64,000 nucleotides of DNA from assembly GCF_013387475.1 (NCBI RefSeq), contig NZ_VWNB01000011.1, positions 1-64,000 of the forward strand, given 5' to 3'. The translations under genes and the position numbers were made by a program. This DNA comes from Mariprofundus sp. KV. GTDB lineage: Bacteria; Pseudomonadota; Zetaproteobacteria; Mariprofundales; Mariprofundaceae. The notes under the pieces were generated by a model that searched no databases, was not told the DNA's origin, and saw nothing but the letters and a program-made list of their open reading frames with translations. Shown piece by piece: positions 1 to 8,521 of this stretch (within the stretch, counting starts at the first letter, position 1; each line of letters opens with the position of its first letter).

Positions 1-66
1 AGACTCTGCCTGCTGCTCGGGTTTACCAATCTGCTACGCGGTCGAAGCCTGGGCTATACAGGATAG
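1..66 (+). CDS. C-terminal fragment of an unidentified protein
   Basis: Frame 1 is open from the window edge for 21 codons and ends at a TAG at 64-66. The visible tail is hydrophobic then basic (LCLLLGF followed by LLRGRSLG). It would be the last part of a rightward gene that starts outside the window and converges on the aminotransferase gene. Nothing in so short a piece identifies a family, and it may not be a gene at all. Confidence 0.2.
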   Translation, partial: RLCLLLGFTNLLRGRSLGYTG

Positions 67-214
67 GTTTGCCCGAAAAACGGATAAACCACCCGATCAA
101 AGCCAATCAGGCGATGATCGGGGGATACAAATAAGCAAGTTTGCCAAAATTCGCGCTCGAAACAGGGGCGAGGAAAAATAATCAGGGGTTATTCAGAGCA
201 TCCCTAAGTTTGCA

Positions 215-1342
215 TTAATCCAAAATTGGGCGCAAACGAACCTCAAAACCACTCATATCGGAATAGAAATGTGGGGAAAATCGAATGCCGCCAGAGCGAT
301 TGGCGCAGATCACACCTTCGGCCATCAGGTTACGATAGAGTTCTGCATGTCCATCTCTGTTCAACCCATGTTTACGGAATGTGACGATGCCTGCAAATCG
401 CCCCTTCTCTGATGGGGAAATCAGTTCCAGTTCCACTTTCGAATCCACCCAATCTATAAGTTGCTGTGCATTATCTAGAATGGCCTTTTCAACCACATCC
501 ATGCCGATCTCTTCAAACAGGGAGAGGCTGGCATTAAGCGCATAGATACCGAGCATGTTGGGACTACCCGGTTCAAAGCGGCGTGCAGATTTGGCAGGTG
601 TCCAATCCTCAGCGTCAAACTCCCCTGCCCGCTCGACCATATGCCAGCCAAATTGTGAGAGTTTGAGCTTCTCGCGCGCCTCAGGCCGGGAGTAGAAAAC
701 GGCCAACCCTTCCGGGCCAAGCATCCATTTATGGCCATCGGCGACCACAAAATCGGCATGGCAGGCCTGCGCATCAAATTCGATCGCTCCCAAGCTCTGA
801 ATGGCATCAACACAGAAGAGGACATTCTGATCGTGACAGAACTGGCCCAATCGATTCAGATCCATACGCAGGCCGGTGCCGTACTGCACGGAGCTTACAG
901 AGAGCAGCCGTGTCTTCTCATCACACAAAGCGAGCATGGCAGCTTCCGGATCATCAACCGAGATGTCTGCCAGCCGCAGCTCAACGCCACGCTCTTTCAA
1001 CGACTCCCAGACAATACGATTAGAGGGGAATTCCTGATTGCTGGTTACGATATTGTCGCCTGCCTGCCAATCCAAGCCATAGGCGATCAGGGAGAGTGCT
1101 TCGGATGTATTTTTACTCAGCGCAATATCATCGACTGAATCGGCGTTAATCAGTCGTTTAAGCCTGCCCCTAAGTTCACGCTCGACCTTCAACCACTCCA
1201 GATAACCAGCCGCACCTCGATGCATATTCTCATCGGCAAAAGCCTTAACAGCCTCAGCCGTTCTTTTTGGCCAGACCCCGACTGCGGCATGGTTAAGATA
1301 GAGAAGGTCTTTATCGAGAGGAAACTCCGCGCCGAGATTCAA
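215..1342 (-). CDS. class V aminotransferase / cysteine desulfurase-like PLP enzyme
   Basis: 375 residues, the usual length for a fold-type I PLP enzyme of aminotransferase class V. The Schiff-base lysine is K205 in ADGHKWMLGPEG, preceded by the PLP-contacting D179 in CVDAIQSLG. The N-terminal stretch LYLNHAAVGVWP and the SKNTSEALSLIA loop are typical of the class that includes SufS/NifS cysteine desulfurases and isopenicillin-N epimerase-like proteins. No conserved desulfurase active-site cysteine loop is obvious near the C-terminus, so I do not assign a substrate. The ATG lies one base past the stop of yajQ, so the two genes are probably co-transcribed with yajQ first. The class is well supported; the reaction is open. 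Confidence 0.85.
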   Translation of the reverse strand: MNLGAEFPLDKDLLYLNHAAVGVWPKRTAEAVKAFADENMHRGAAGYLEWLKVERELRGRLKRLINADSVDDIALSKNTSEALSLIAYGLDWQAGDNIVTSNQEFPSNRIVWESLKERGVELRLADISVDDPEAAMLALCDEKTRLLSVSSVQYGTGLRMDLNRLGQFCHDQNVLFCVDAIQSLGAIEFDAQACHADFVVADGHKWMLGPEGLAVFYSRPEAREKLKLSQFGWHMVERAGEFDAEDWTPAKSARRFEPGSPNMLGIYALNASLSLFEEIGMDVVEKAILDNAQQLIDWVDSKVELELISPSEKGRFAGIVTFRKHGLNRDGHAELYRNLMAEGVICANRSGGIRFSPHFYSDMSGFEVRLRPILD

Positions 1343-1343
1343 A

Positions 1344-1829
1344 TTAATCCCTGAAATTGGTGAATGAGAGAGGTCTGTCTGACTCCACGCCTTTTACCAG
1401 TGCCATGGCAGCCTGCAGGTCATCGCGTTTCTTGCCGGTCACGCGCACCTGATCACCCTGAATAGAGGCCTGCACCTTCATCTTCTCATCTTTGATCTTT
1501 TTGACGATCTTTTTAGCCAGTTCGGTGCTGACACCCTGCTTGATACTGATCTCCTGCCGTTTGGTGCCACCACTGGCATCCTGCGGATCGCCATACTCAA
1601 GACATGAAGGTTCAAGATTACGACGCACCAGCTTGGCACGCAGAAGCTCTGTTACGGTGTTAAGTTTATTGATGTCATCACCAACCACGGTGATACCTTT
1701 ATCGCTCAGTTCGATGCTGGCCTTGGAGCCCTTAAAATCGTAGCGCGTGGTGATCTCCTTGACCACCTGATTCACCGCATTACTCATCTCCTGCATATCG
1801 GTTTCACTGACAATATCAAAACTTGGCAT
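1344..1829 (-). CDS. yajQ: YajQ family nucleotide-binding protein
   Basis: 161 residues, full length for the YajQ family (UPF0234). The N-terminus MPSFDIVSETDMQE and the block NQVVKEITTRYDFKGSKA are highly characteristic, as is the C-terminal VRVTGKKRDDLQ. The fold is two ferredoxin-like halves. Some members bind cyclic di-GMP and modulate transcription factors (known for a Xanthomonas homologue); others bind nucleotides or RNA without a clear role. A good ribosome-binding site (GGGAG) lies five bases before the ATG. The start is divergent from the M23 peptidase gene, with only about 20 bases between start codons, so the two promoters must overlap or one start is annotated too early. Confidence 0.93.
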   Translation of the reverse strand: MPSFDIVSETDMQEMSNAVNQVVKEITTRYDFKGSKASIELSDKGITVVGDDINKLNTVTELLRAKLVRRNLEPSCLEYGDPQDASGGTKRQEISIKQGVSTELAKKIVKKIKDEKMKVQASIQGDQVRVTGKKRDDLQAAMALVKGVESDRPLSFTNFRD

Positions 1830-1849
1830 TTCTACTCCCTGGGAACAAT

Positions 1850-3415
1850 ATGGATCGGGCTGGAAACAGCCACCCTGAAAGCAAAATCATGCCCTCTGAA
1901 GCTTTGACAAGCAATGCGCCACACTTAAGATGCAGCAATCAGGAGGATTCTTTGCCGAACGCATTTCATAATGATTTTTCTGACCGGGTCTCATCGGAAC
2001 AGCCAACCGGTTCGAATCGTCGTCGAAGAAACAGAAAGGGACGCTCTTACAGGCTTCCTGCGCGCCCCTCCCTGCCTAAACTGTCAAAGCTTTCTCTGCG
2101 CCTGCCAAAACTCTCATTGCAGGGAAAGATGCCATCGTTTGGCAGGCTGCCTCGCATCCCCTCTCCCGGCTGGTTCCCGCTTATCGGTGCCGGAATCGGC
2201 TTTGCCGCCATCATGCTCTTTGTCAGCACAGGCAGTCAGGATGTGGATGCCAATGTCTCTATTCCTCAGGAGGAGTGGGTCTCACCCACGCTGCTTCCTG
2301 AAGCTGAAGAGCTCATTAATAGTACAACCACCACCCTGAAAAGCGGTGATAATGCGATCTCGGCGCTTGTTCGCCTCGGCTTTGACCACTCGACAAGCCA
2401 TTTTCTCATCAGCAAAGCCAATGCGGCCTATAAACTGAAAAACATTCGTGCCGGGCAAAGTTTTAAACGCGTAGACAGCAGTAGCAGCACCGATATCTAC
2501 TACAATGTCAGTGGTGAAAAACGACTGCACCTTCAGAAAGAGAACAGCAGCACCGCTCAGTGGCAGGCTACACTTGATGAGCGCACTGTTTACAGCCGCG
2601 AACGTTTTGCCTCCGGAACCATTAAAGACAGCCTCTTTGCTTCAGCTGAAACAGCCGGCATGGATCAGCGCACCACCATGAATCTTGTTGATATCTTTGC
2701 ATGGGATATCGATTTCGCCCGTGACCTGCGCAATGGCGACAGCTTTCAGGTGGTTTATGAAGAGCGCTATGATGATGAGGGCAAGATGCTGGAGAGCAGC
2801 ATTCTGGCTGCTGAGTTCACCAATCAGGGCAATCAGTTCAGGGCCGTTCGTTACGAACAGGCCAATGGCAAAATCGACTACTTTACGCCGGAAGGCAAAA
2901 GCATGCGCAAGGCCTACCTGAAAGCTCCGGTTAAGTTCTCTCGCATCTCATCAACATTCAAAACCAAGCGTAAACATCCGGTGCTCGGTTATACCCGTGC
3001 CCATCGCGGCGTTGATTACGCCGCGCCAAGTGGCACACCGATTCATGCTATTGGCGATGGTTTTGTCACCTTTGTCGGCTGGAAAAACGGTTATGGCAAC
3101 TTTGTGGAGCTTCGCCATAACAATCGCAACCACACCACCAGTTATGCGCATATGCGCAGTTATGCCAAGGGACTAAAAAGAGGTATGAAGGTACGTCAGG
3201 GCAAAATCATCGGTTATGTCGGCATGACCGGCCTGGCCACCGGCCCGCATCTGCATTTTGAGTTCCGCTCTCGTGGGCGGGCAGTCAACCCTTTAACAGT
3301 GAAACATCCACCGGCGCAGCCGGTGGCGACAACAGAGAGGCAGCGCTTTCAGGCACAAACCGCCCCGCTACTGGCCAGCCTGAAAGAGAACCCCGTACAG
3401 CTTGCCTGGGATTAA
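1850..3415 (+). CDS. membrane-anchored M23 family metallopeptidase (MepM/OapA-like)
   Basis: 521 residues from the ATG at 1850. A TTG at 1823 would overlap yajQ and is unlikely; an ATG at 1889 is a further option. Order: a basic cytoplasmic leader rich in R, K and P, one transmembrane helix near residues 108-127, an OapA/LysM-like middle part and a C-terminal LytM/M23 domain. The zinc site is visible as H385-RGVD and the HLH of GPHLHFE (H467, H469). Such enzymes cut peptidoglycan cross-links in the periplasm, allowing cell-wall growth or division. The gene ends three bases before kdsD and so begins the envelope operon. Substrate bond is not predictable from sequence. Confidence 0.85.
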   Translation: MDRAGNSHPESKIMPSEALTSNAPHLRCSNQEDSLPNAFHNDFSDRVSSEQPTGSNRRRRNRKGRSYRLPARPSLPKLSKLSLRLPKLSLQGKMPSFGRLPRIPSPGWFPLIGAGIGFAAIMLFVSTGSQDVDANVSIPQEEWVSPTLLPEAEELINSTTTTLKSGDNAISALVRLGFDHSTSHFLISKANAAYKLKNIRAGQSFKRVDSSSSTDIYYNVSGEKRLHLQKENSSTAQWQATLDERTVYSRERFASGTIKDSLFASAETAGMDQRTTMNLVDIFAWDIDFARDLRNGDSFQVVYEERYDDEGKMLESSILAAEFTNQGNQFRAVRYEQANGKIDYFTPEGKSMRKAYLKAPVKFSRISSTFKTKRKHPVLGYTRAHRGVDYAAPSGTPIHAIGDGFVTFVGWKNGYGNFVELRHNNRNHTTSYAHMRSYAKGLKRGMKVRQGKIIGYVGMTGLATGPHLHFEFRSRGRAVNPLTVKHPPAQPVATTERQRFQAQTAPLLASLKENPVQLAWD

Positions 3416-3418
3416 AAG

Positions 3419-4396
3419 ATGAGTGTGACAGACAACGCGCAAGCGTGGCTTGAGAAAGCCACAGAAGTGCTGAATATTGAAATCGATGCCCTGGTAACCC
3501 AGCGCGATGCCCTGGATGAGAGCTTTGTGCATGCCGTTGATACCATCCTGAATATCGAAGGGCGACTTGTTGTGCTCGGCATGGGTAAATCCGGCATCAT
3601 TGCTAAAAAGATCGCTGCCACCTTTGCCTCAACCGGCACACCGGCCTTCTTCGTCCATGCTGCTGAAGCACAGCATGGCGATCTCGGTATGATTACCGGC
3701 TCTGATGCCGTACTGGCACTTTCGCACAGTGGTGAGACCAGAGAGGTGTGCGGCCTGCTACCGGAGATCAAACGCCGTGGTGCAAAGGTGATTGCCATTA
3801 CCGGCAATACCAGCTCTACGCTGGCTTTGCATGCCGACACTGTTCTGCATATTCCGGTTACCCGTGAAGCCTGCCCGCTGAATCTCGCTCCCACCGCCTC
3901 GACCACGGCCACACTGGCCCTTGGCGATGCGCTGGCGGTGGTAATCCTCAAACAACGCGGTTTTAAAGAGGAGGATTTTGCCCGTGTGCATCCGGCCGGC
4001 AGCCTTGGTAAAAAACTGCTGCGTGTGGCTGATGTGATGCATCAGGGCGATGAACTTCCGATGGTCCGGCATGATGCCAAGCTGCGTGAAGCAATCATGG
4101 AGATCAGCAGGCATCGGCTGGGTATTACCGGCATCAGCGACAATGGCACGCTGATCGGCTGCCTCAGTGATGGTGATCTGCGCCGCATTCTGGAGTCCGG
4201 CCATATGGATCTTGATGCGCCGGTTCGCGAACTGATGCACGCTAATCCGATGAAAATTGAGTCCGGCAAGCTGGCCAGTGTGGCGCTGCACCTGATGGAA
4301 GAGCAGAAGATCATGGTGCTGTTTGTCTATGAAGAGAAGCCGGAGAACATCGTCGGCATTGTGCATATGCATGACATTCTGCAGGGAGGCATATGA
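3419..4396 (+). CDS. kdsD: D-arabinose 5-phosphate isomerase
   Basis: 325 residues with the standard KdsD/KpsF layout: an N-terminal SIS sugar-isomerase domain (GMGKSG at 54-59, SHSGET at 102-107, APTASTTATLALGDALA from 157) and two CBS domains from about residue 203 to the end. The enzyme interconverts ribulose 5-phosphate and arabinose 5-phosphate, the first committed step towards Kdo for the lipopolysaccharide inner core. It overlaps kdsC by four bases (ATGA), so translation is coupled, and lies in the kdsD-kdsC-lptCAB order known from many proteobacteria. All expected motifs are present. Confidence 0.96.
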   Translation: MSVTDNAQAWLEKATEVLNIEIDALVTQRDALDESFVHAVDTILNIEGRLVVLGMGKSGIIAKKIAATFASTGTPAFFVHAAEAQHGDLGMITGSDAVLALSHSGETREVCGLLPEIKRRGAKVIAITGNTSSTLALHADTVLHIPVTREACPLNLAPTASTTATLALGDALAVVILKQRGFKEEDFARVHPAGSLGKKLLRVADVMHQGDELPMVRHDAKLREAIMEISRHRLGITGISDNGTLIGCLSDGDLRRILESGHMDLDAPVRELMHANPMKIESGKLASVALHLMEEQKIMVLFVYEEKPENIVGIVHMHDILQGGI

Positions 4397-4962
4397 TGGC
4401 TGCACACAAAGGCTTTGATTTCCCGTTTGAGAAAGCAGCCGATATTCGCATGCTGATCCTTGATGTTGATGGCGTCATGACCGACGGCTCCATCATCATG
4501 GATAAAAATGGCGATGAGCATAAAGCGTTTAATGTACGTGATGGCCATGGCATCAAAATGATCCAGCGGGCAGGCATCCAGATCGCCATCATCACCGGCC
4601 GCAGCTCCCCTGTTGTTCAGGCCCGCGCATCTGACCTGGGTATCGAATATGTGATTCAGAAGTGTCTGAATAAAGCCGAAGGACTGGCCAGACTGGAGCA
4701 GGAGTCAGGTGTTGCTGCAGCTCACTGCGCCATGATGGGCGATGATGTCATTGATCTGCCACCGATGTACAAGTGTGGCTTGAGTCTGGCTCCTTCCGAC
4801 GCGCACATCTCTGTTGCGAATTATGTTGACTGGATTTCAGATAACCCGGGTGGAGGCGGTGCCATACGCCAGGCCGCTGAAGCGCTGCTGATCGCTCAAA
4901 ACTGTTGGAATGAGATAGTTTTTAAACGTTACAACGTTACCCCGGAAGATTGCGGCTGGTAA
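4393..4962 (+). CDS. kdsC: 3-deoxy-D-manno-octulosonate 8-phosphate phosphatase
   Basis: 189 residues, a typical small HAD phosphatase of the KdsC type. The nucleophile motif is DVDGVMTDG with D24 and acid/base D26; motif II is ITGRSS and the metal-binding motif is MGDDVIDLP. KdsC removes the phosphate of Kdo-8-P to give free Kdo. The protein is cytoplasmic and normally tetrameric, with no cap domain, which fits the short length. The first ATG (4393) overlaps the kdsD stop; a second ATG follows directly, so the start could be one codon later. lptC follows after ten bases. Confidence 0.95.
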   Translation: MMAAHKGFDFPFEKAADIRMLILDVDGVMTDGSIIMDKNGDEHKAFNVRDGHGIKMIQRAGIQIAIITGRSSPVVQARASDLGIEYVIQKCLNKAEGLARLEQESGVAAAHCAMMGDDVIDLPPMYKCGLSLAPSDAHISVANYVDWISDNPGGGGAIRQAAEALLIAQNCWNEIVFKRYNVTPEDCGW

Positions 4963-4972
4963 CCGGATACTG

Positions 4973-5545
4973 ATGCAGCAACGAATATGGTCATGGGTGA
5001 AATGGGCAAGCCTCGCTGTTTCGGTGGGCAGTGTTGTGCTGGCGATAGCACTAATGTGGCTTGCCGGTCCTGCTGAGGTTGAGACAGCAACCCAAACAGT
5101 TGAACGCCCGAAAACCGAGGTGGAGAGTCCGGTTATTGTTGAGCGCAAGGATGGTGAAGTCATCTGGCAGTTACGGGCTGCAGAGGCTAAACAACAGCTC
5201 GACGGCATGATGCATCTGATTGATCCGGTACTTATACTCTTTACCCAGCAGGGGCGTGAAGTGACTATCGAAGCTCAACAGGCATGGCTTGAACCGATCG
5301 AGAGAAATATCCAGTTTCAAGGTCAGGTGAATGTCCGCTATGAAGTATGGACGATGTTAAGTGAGTCACTGGTTTATAATAGTGCCCTGGATGAGATTCA
5401 TGTGCCTGAGAAATTCACCATCAAAGGCAAAACGATATCGGCCAGAGGAAAAGGTATGCGCTTGAATCGTAACAGCGAAAAGATCAATGTTGATCAGGGA
5501 ATCTGGATTCAGGACAGCGATCCACAATGGCAGGGAGTGAAATAG
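4973..5545 (+). CDS. lptC: LPS export ABC transporter periplasmic protein LptC
   Basis: 190 residues. A single N-terminal membrane anchor (about residues 10-31) is followed by a periplasmic region matching the LptC/YrbK family, a beta-jellyroll that takes LPS from LptBFG and passes it to LptA. Sequence identity in this family is low, so the call rests on topology, size and position between kdsC and lptA. The end of the gene overlaps the longer of two possible lptA starts. No unusual features. Confidence 0.88.
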   Translation: MQQRIWSWVKWASLAVSVGSVVLAIALMWLAGPAEVETATQTVERPKTEVESPVIVERKDGEVIWQLRAAEAKQQLDGMMHLIDPVLILFTQQGREVTIEAQQAWLEPIERNIQFQGQVNVRYEVWTMLSESLVYNSALDEIHVPEKFTIKGKTISARGKGMRLNRNSEKINVDQGIWIQDSDPQWQGVK

Positions 5546-6024
5546 TGATCCGAATTCTGGTAGTTACAGCTTTATCTCTGCTTCCGACCCTGCTTTGGGC
5601 AGGGCCGGTGGAGATCGCTTCCGACAAGATGGTTTTCATGCATAAAAGCGAACGCGCTGAGTTTATCAACAACGTGCACATGAAACGGGATGATTTTGAA
5701 CTCTATTGCGACAAACTTGTCGCCTTCTATAAAAACAGCAAACTCGAGCGCGCCGAAGCCAGCGGTCATATTCGTCTGATTCAGAAAGAGATTACAGGAA
5801 GATCTGACAAGGCGATTCTCGATCAAACAAACAACACCCTTACGTTGATCGGAAATGCGGTCCTGGAGCAACCGGGTGGCCGTATTGAAGGCGAAACTAT
5901 CGTCCATAACATGAATCGCGAAGAGACCTCTGTTCAGTCGGCTAAGGGGGGAAGAACACACATGACGATTGATGCAGACGAGCCGGGGAAATCTACCCTG
6001 CCAATACCGGATGTGACAAAATGA
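5545..6024 (+). CDS. lptA: LPS export periplasmic bridge protein LptA
   Basis: 159 residues from a GTG at 5545, which I prefer over the in-frame ATG at 5527. The GTG has a GGAG eight bases upstream, overlaps the last base of the lptC stop, and gives a clean signal peptide (IRILVVTALSLLPTLLWAG). The mature part shows the OstA/LptA pattern: PVEIASDKM, FINNVHM, and KLERAEASGHIRL, which build the beta-jellyroll bridge carrying LPS across the periplasm. It overlaps lptB by four bases. The start choice is inference; the family call is firm. Confidence 0.92.
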   Translation: MIRILVVTALSLLPTLLWAGPVEIASDKMVFMHKSERAEFINNVHMKRDDFELYCDKLVAFYKNSKLERAEASGHIRLIQKEITGRSDKAILDQTNNTLTLIGNAVLEQPGGRIEGETIVHNMNREETSVQSAKGGRTHMTIDADEPGKSTLPIPDVTK

Positions 6025-6752
6025 GCAGCGTCCATCACCTATCGGCACGTGGTCTGTGTAAAAGTTACCGCAAAAAACAGGTGGTCTCGGGTGTTGATAT
6101 CGATCTCTTCTCCGGTGAGTGCATCGGCCTGCTTGGCCCCAACGGCGCGGGCAAAACCACCAGTTTTTACATGGTTAGCGGGCTGATCAGCGCCGATAGT
6201 GGCCAGGTTTCACTCGATGATCTCGATATTACCCGCCAACCGATGCATCTAAGGGCACGCAGTGGCATTGGCTACCTGCCTCAGGAGGCGAGCATCTTCC
6301 GCAAACTGACGGTAGAGGAGAACCTGCTTGCTATCTTTGAAACACTGGATTTACCCGACATACAGATTGAAGAGGAGCTGGAGAATCTGCTGATCGATCT
6401 GGGCATTGAGGGTGTAAAGAATCAAAAGGCCTACACCCTTTCAGGGGGACAGCGGCGGCGCACTGAAATTGCCCGGGCACTGGTAACCAAACCGCGCTTC
6501 CTACTTCTCGACGAGCCATTTGCCGGCGTCGATCCGATTGCTGTTGAAGATATTCAGGCCATCATTGCCGAGCTCAAAAACAAGGGTATCGGCGTGCTGA
6601 TTACCGACCATAACGTTCGCGACACACTCTCTATTTGTGATCGTGCATACCTGATGAGTGCCGGTGAAATTATCGTCCACGGCAGTGCCGAAGAGATCAT
6701 TGCCCATCCTGATGCCCGCCGCCTCTACCTTGGCGAGAGCTTCTCAATGTGA
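6021..6752 (+). CDS. lptB: LPS export ABC transporter ATP-binding protein LptB
   Basis: 243 residues. Walker A is GPNGAGKT (39-46), the Q-loop is GYLPQEASIFR, the signature is LSGGQRRR and Walker B is FLLLDEPFAGVDP. The Q-loop text and the signature are typical of LptB rather than of the closely related LivG/LivF proteins. LptB powers extraction of LPS from the inner membrane through LptF and LptG; an lptG-like gene occurs at 43223, lptF is not in the window. In many proteobacteria rpoN and hpf follow lptB; here ubiX follows instead after 118 bases. Confidence 0.95.
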   Translation: MSSVHHLSARGLCKSYRKKQVVSGVDIDLFSGECIGLLGPNGAGKTTSFYMVSGLISADSGQVSLDDLDITRQPMHLRARSGIGYLPQEASIFRKLTVEENLLAIFETLDLPDIQIEEELENLLIDLGIEGVKNQKAYTLSGGQRRRTEIARALVTKPRFLLLDEPFAGVDPIAVEDIQAIIAELKNKGIGVLITDHNVRDTLSICDRAYLMSAGEIIVHGSAEEIIAHPDARRLYLGESFSM

Positions 6753-6870
6753 TTCAGAAGATCTATCCAGTCAGGCAAGCGCTGAGGAGAGACCTCTTTT
6801 CAGGGCATTGCCCTTATGAGAATATCTTCTACAGTTTCAGATATCAGAAATTCCAGGAGATTCAGGCGAG

Positions 6871-7500
6871 ATGAGCAGTTCAGCAGCAACAACAGAGGAG
6901 TCCATCATTGTCGCCCTGACCGGTGCATCCGGTTCCGCCTATGGTCTGCGACTGATTCAGCGACTGGCACAGGCAGGGATTGCTCAGCATATCCTCCTCT
7001 CTGATGCCGCCCGGATCGTACTCAAACAGGAGATGGATCTGGAGCTCTCCGGTGATGCTGATAACAGTGCCATTGAGCTTGCCAATCATCTCGAGATCTC
7101 CTCCTCCCTGCTTCGCTGTTATGCGCTCAAAGACTGGTTTTCTCCCACCGCTTCCGGCTCTGCAGGGATTCGGCGCATGGTTGTTGTGCCCTGCTCAATG
7201 GGCACGCTCGGCAGGATTGCCAACGGCATCTCCGACAACCTGATTGAGCGCGCTGCTGATGTGATGCTCAAGGAACGCAGGCAGCTTATTCTGGTTCCCA
7301 GAGAGACGCCGCTGTCGGCCATTCATCTTGAAAACATGCTCAAGCTCTCCCGTATGGGCGTGGATATCATGCCTGCCATGCCCGCTTTTTATAACCGTCC
7401 ACAATCAATCGATGAGCTGATCGACTTCCTTGTTGATCGTCTGCTTGATCATTTGAACATACCTAATCCAGCGGCAAAACAGTGGGGCATCAACCGATGA
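6871..7500 (+). CDS. ubiX: flavin prenyltransferase UbiX
   Basis: 209 residues, the standard length. Recognisable blocks are GASGSAYG (18-25) for FMN binding, VVPCSMGTLGRIANGISDNL, and the C-terminal LVPRETPLSAIHLENM followed by PAFYNRP. UbiX attaches a dimethylallyl group to FMN to make prenylated FMN, the cofactor of the decarboxylase UbiD in ubiquinone biosynthesis. The gene overlaps the following lipoprotein gene by four bases, and ubiK lies one gene further on, so this is a small quinone-related cluster. ubiD itself is not in the window. Confidence 0.95.
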   Translation: MSSSAATTEESIIVALTGASGSAYGLRLIQRLAQAGIAQHILLSDAARIVLKQEMDLELSGDADNSAIELANHLEISSSLLRCYALKDWFSPTASGSAGIRRMVVVPCSMGTLGRIANGISDNLIERAADVMLKERRQLILVPRETPLSAIHLENMLKLSRMGVDIMPAMPAFYNRPQSIDELIDFLVDRLLDHLNIPNPAAKQWGINR

Positions 7501-8129
7501 GGAGCGTAGCCGCCGCAGCGCTGTTATCGCTGCTCTCTCTCTCCGGCTGCGTTGCTGTTTCAGCGGTCTCAGCCATTCCCGGTGCTCTTCTCGAGGTAGT
7601 GGCTAACCAGTTTGTCGGTGAAGAGAAAAGCTTCCCCCACAGCATGCGCAGATCACTGGCAGCAGTACAACAGTCCCTGTGGGAGTTGAAACTGGATATC
7701 GATGTGCTGGAGATCCAGCCCGATGGTGGTTACGGCGTAGGTTTTGGTAATGAACGTCTGGATGGTGAGATCACACTGAGAAAGCAGACCTCTCAACTCA
7801 CTACCGTTTATGTCAAAGTCAAAGGCACGACGCGTGAAGAGTCTGTCGAACACGCCATCATTGAAATGATCGGCGGAAAACTGAAAAAACTGCCTGATAA
7901 TGCCCGCTACAACGCCTCAAAATACAGTAACCTTCGCCTTAAACCTACAACCAGTTCTGCACGTATCGGCTGGTTTCGACCCGGAGCCAATCTGGAAGCG
8001 AGCAAAACCCAGAATAGCGAGTGGTTGAGAATTAAACTTCCTTCTGGCAAAAATGCATATTTGAAGGGCACCATTATTAACAGCAATAGCCAGTTGAAAA
8101 GAAAACCAATTTTGAGCCAATCGGAGTAA
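7497..8129 (+). CDS. SH3-domain lipoprotein of unknown function (DUF3568-like)
   Basis: 210 residues from the ATG at 7497, which overlaps the ubiX stop (ATGA); an ATG five codons upstream is less likely. A signal peptide ends in the lipobox LSGC, giving an acylated cysteine. The first half of the mature protein resembles DUF3568-type periplasmic lipoproteins. The C-terminal part (SNLRLKPTTSSARIGWFRPG, then EWLRIKLPSGKNAYL) reads as a bacterial SH3 (SH3b) domain, often used to bind cell wall or proteins. The role is unknown; ubiX upstream and ubiK downstream may reflect shared transcription only. Confidence 0.75.
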   Translation: MRSVAAAALLSLLSLSGCVAVSAVSAIPGALLEVVANQFVGEEKSFPHSMRRSLAAVQQSLWELKLDIDVLEIQPDGGYGVGFGNERLDGEITLRKQTSQLTTVYVKVKGTTREESVEHAIIEMIGGKLKKLPDNARYNASKYSNLRLKPTTSSARIGWFRPGANLEASKTQNSEWLRIKLPSGKNAYLKGTIINSNSQLKRKPILSQSE

Positions 8130-8132
8130 CCC

Positions 8133-8390
8133 ATGTCAAACAATCAGCTTCCACTTGATGATATTGCAGAAAAAATTGCTGGTGGCATTCGCATGCTAGG
8201 TGGCCTTAAGCAGGGCGCTGAAGCGCAGGTGCGCAGCATCGTCGAAAATGCACTGTCGCAATTTGATGTGGTCACCCATGAGCGTATGCAGGTACAGGAA
8301 GCGATGCTCAACAGAGCCAAAGAGGAGCTGCAGGCACTGGAGGCCAGAGTGGCTGAACTCGAAGCCCAACTGAAGAAACTGAGTCAGTAA
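8133..8390 (+). CDS. ubiK: ubiquinone biosynthesis accessory factor UbiK
   Basis: 85 residues matching the BMFP/YqiC family now called UbiK. The N-terminal half is an amphipathic segment and the C-terminal half a strong coiled coil (ERMQVQEAMLNRAKEEL, then ALEARVAELEAQLKKLSQ). In enterobacteria UbiK supports the aerobic ubiquinone-synthesis complex and binds UbiJ; homologues show membrane-fusogenic behaviour in vitro. It begins three bases after the lipoprotein stop. The region 8391-8521 after it has no gene and no clear terminator. Confidence 0.9.
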   Translation: MSNNQLPLDDIAEKIAGGIRMLGGLKQGAEAQVRSIVENALSQFDVVTHERMQVQEAMLNRAKEELQALEARVAELEAQLKKLSQ

Positions 8391-8521
8391 GCAACCATCA
8401 ACCTCATCTGTGGCCTCATAGAGCAGCACTGCTTATTCACAATTTCAAGCCTCTTTGCCACTAGAATCATCTTAATTTTTTACAATATGTGAAAAGTCGG
8501 TTTTTGGTCTACAATCAACAT

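Noticed and set aside
92-122. CCCGATC/GATCGGG hairpin near the left edge as a terminator
   Set aside because: The loop is 17 bases and neither strand has a U-run after it, so it is not a convincing terminator.
731-1138. 135-codon plus-strand open frame
   Set aside because: It lies wholly inside the aminotransferase gene on the other strand, has no ribosome-binding site and no recognisable domain; the minus-strand protein is clearly real.
6817-6850. AGGGCA/TGCCCT hairpin between lptB and ubiX (near 6806-6818) as a terminator
   Set aside because: The loop would be a single base and no T-run follows; lptB and ubiX may still be separate units but this hairpin does not show it.
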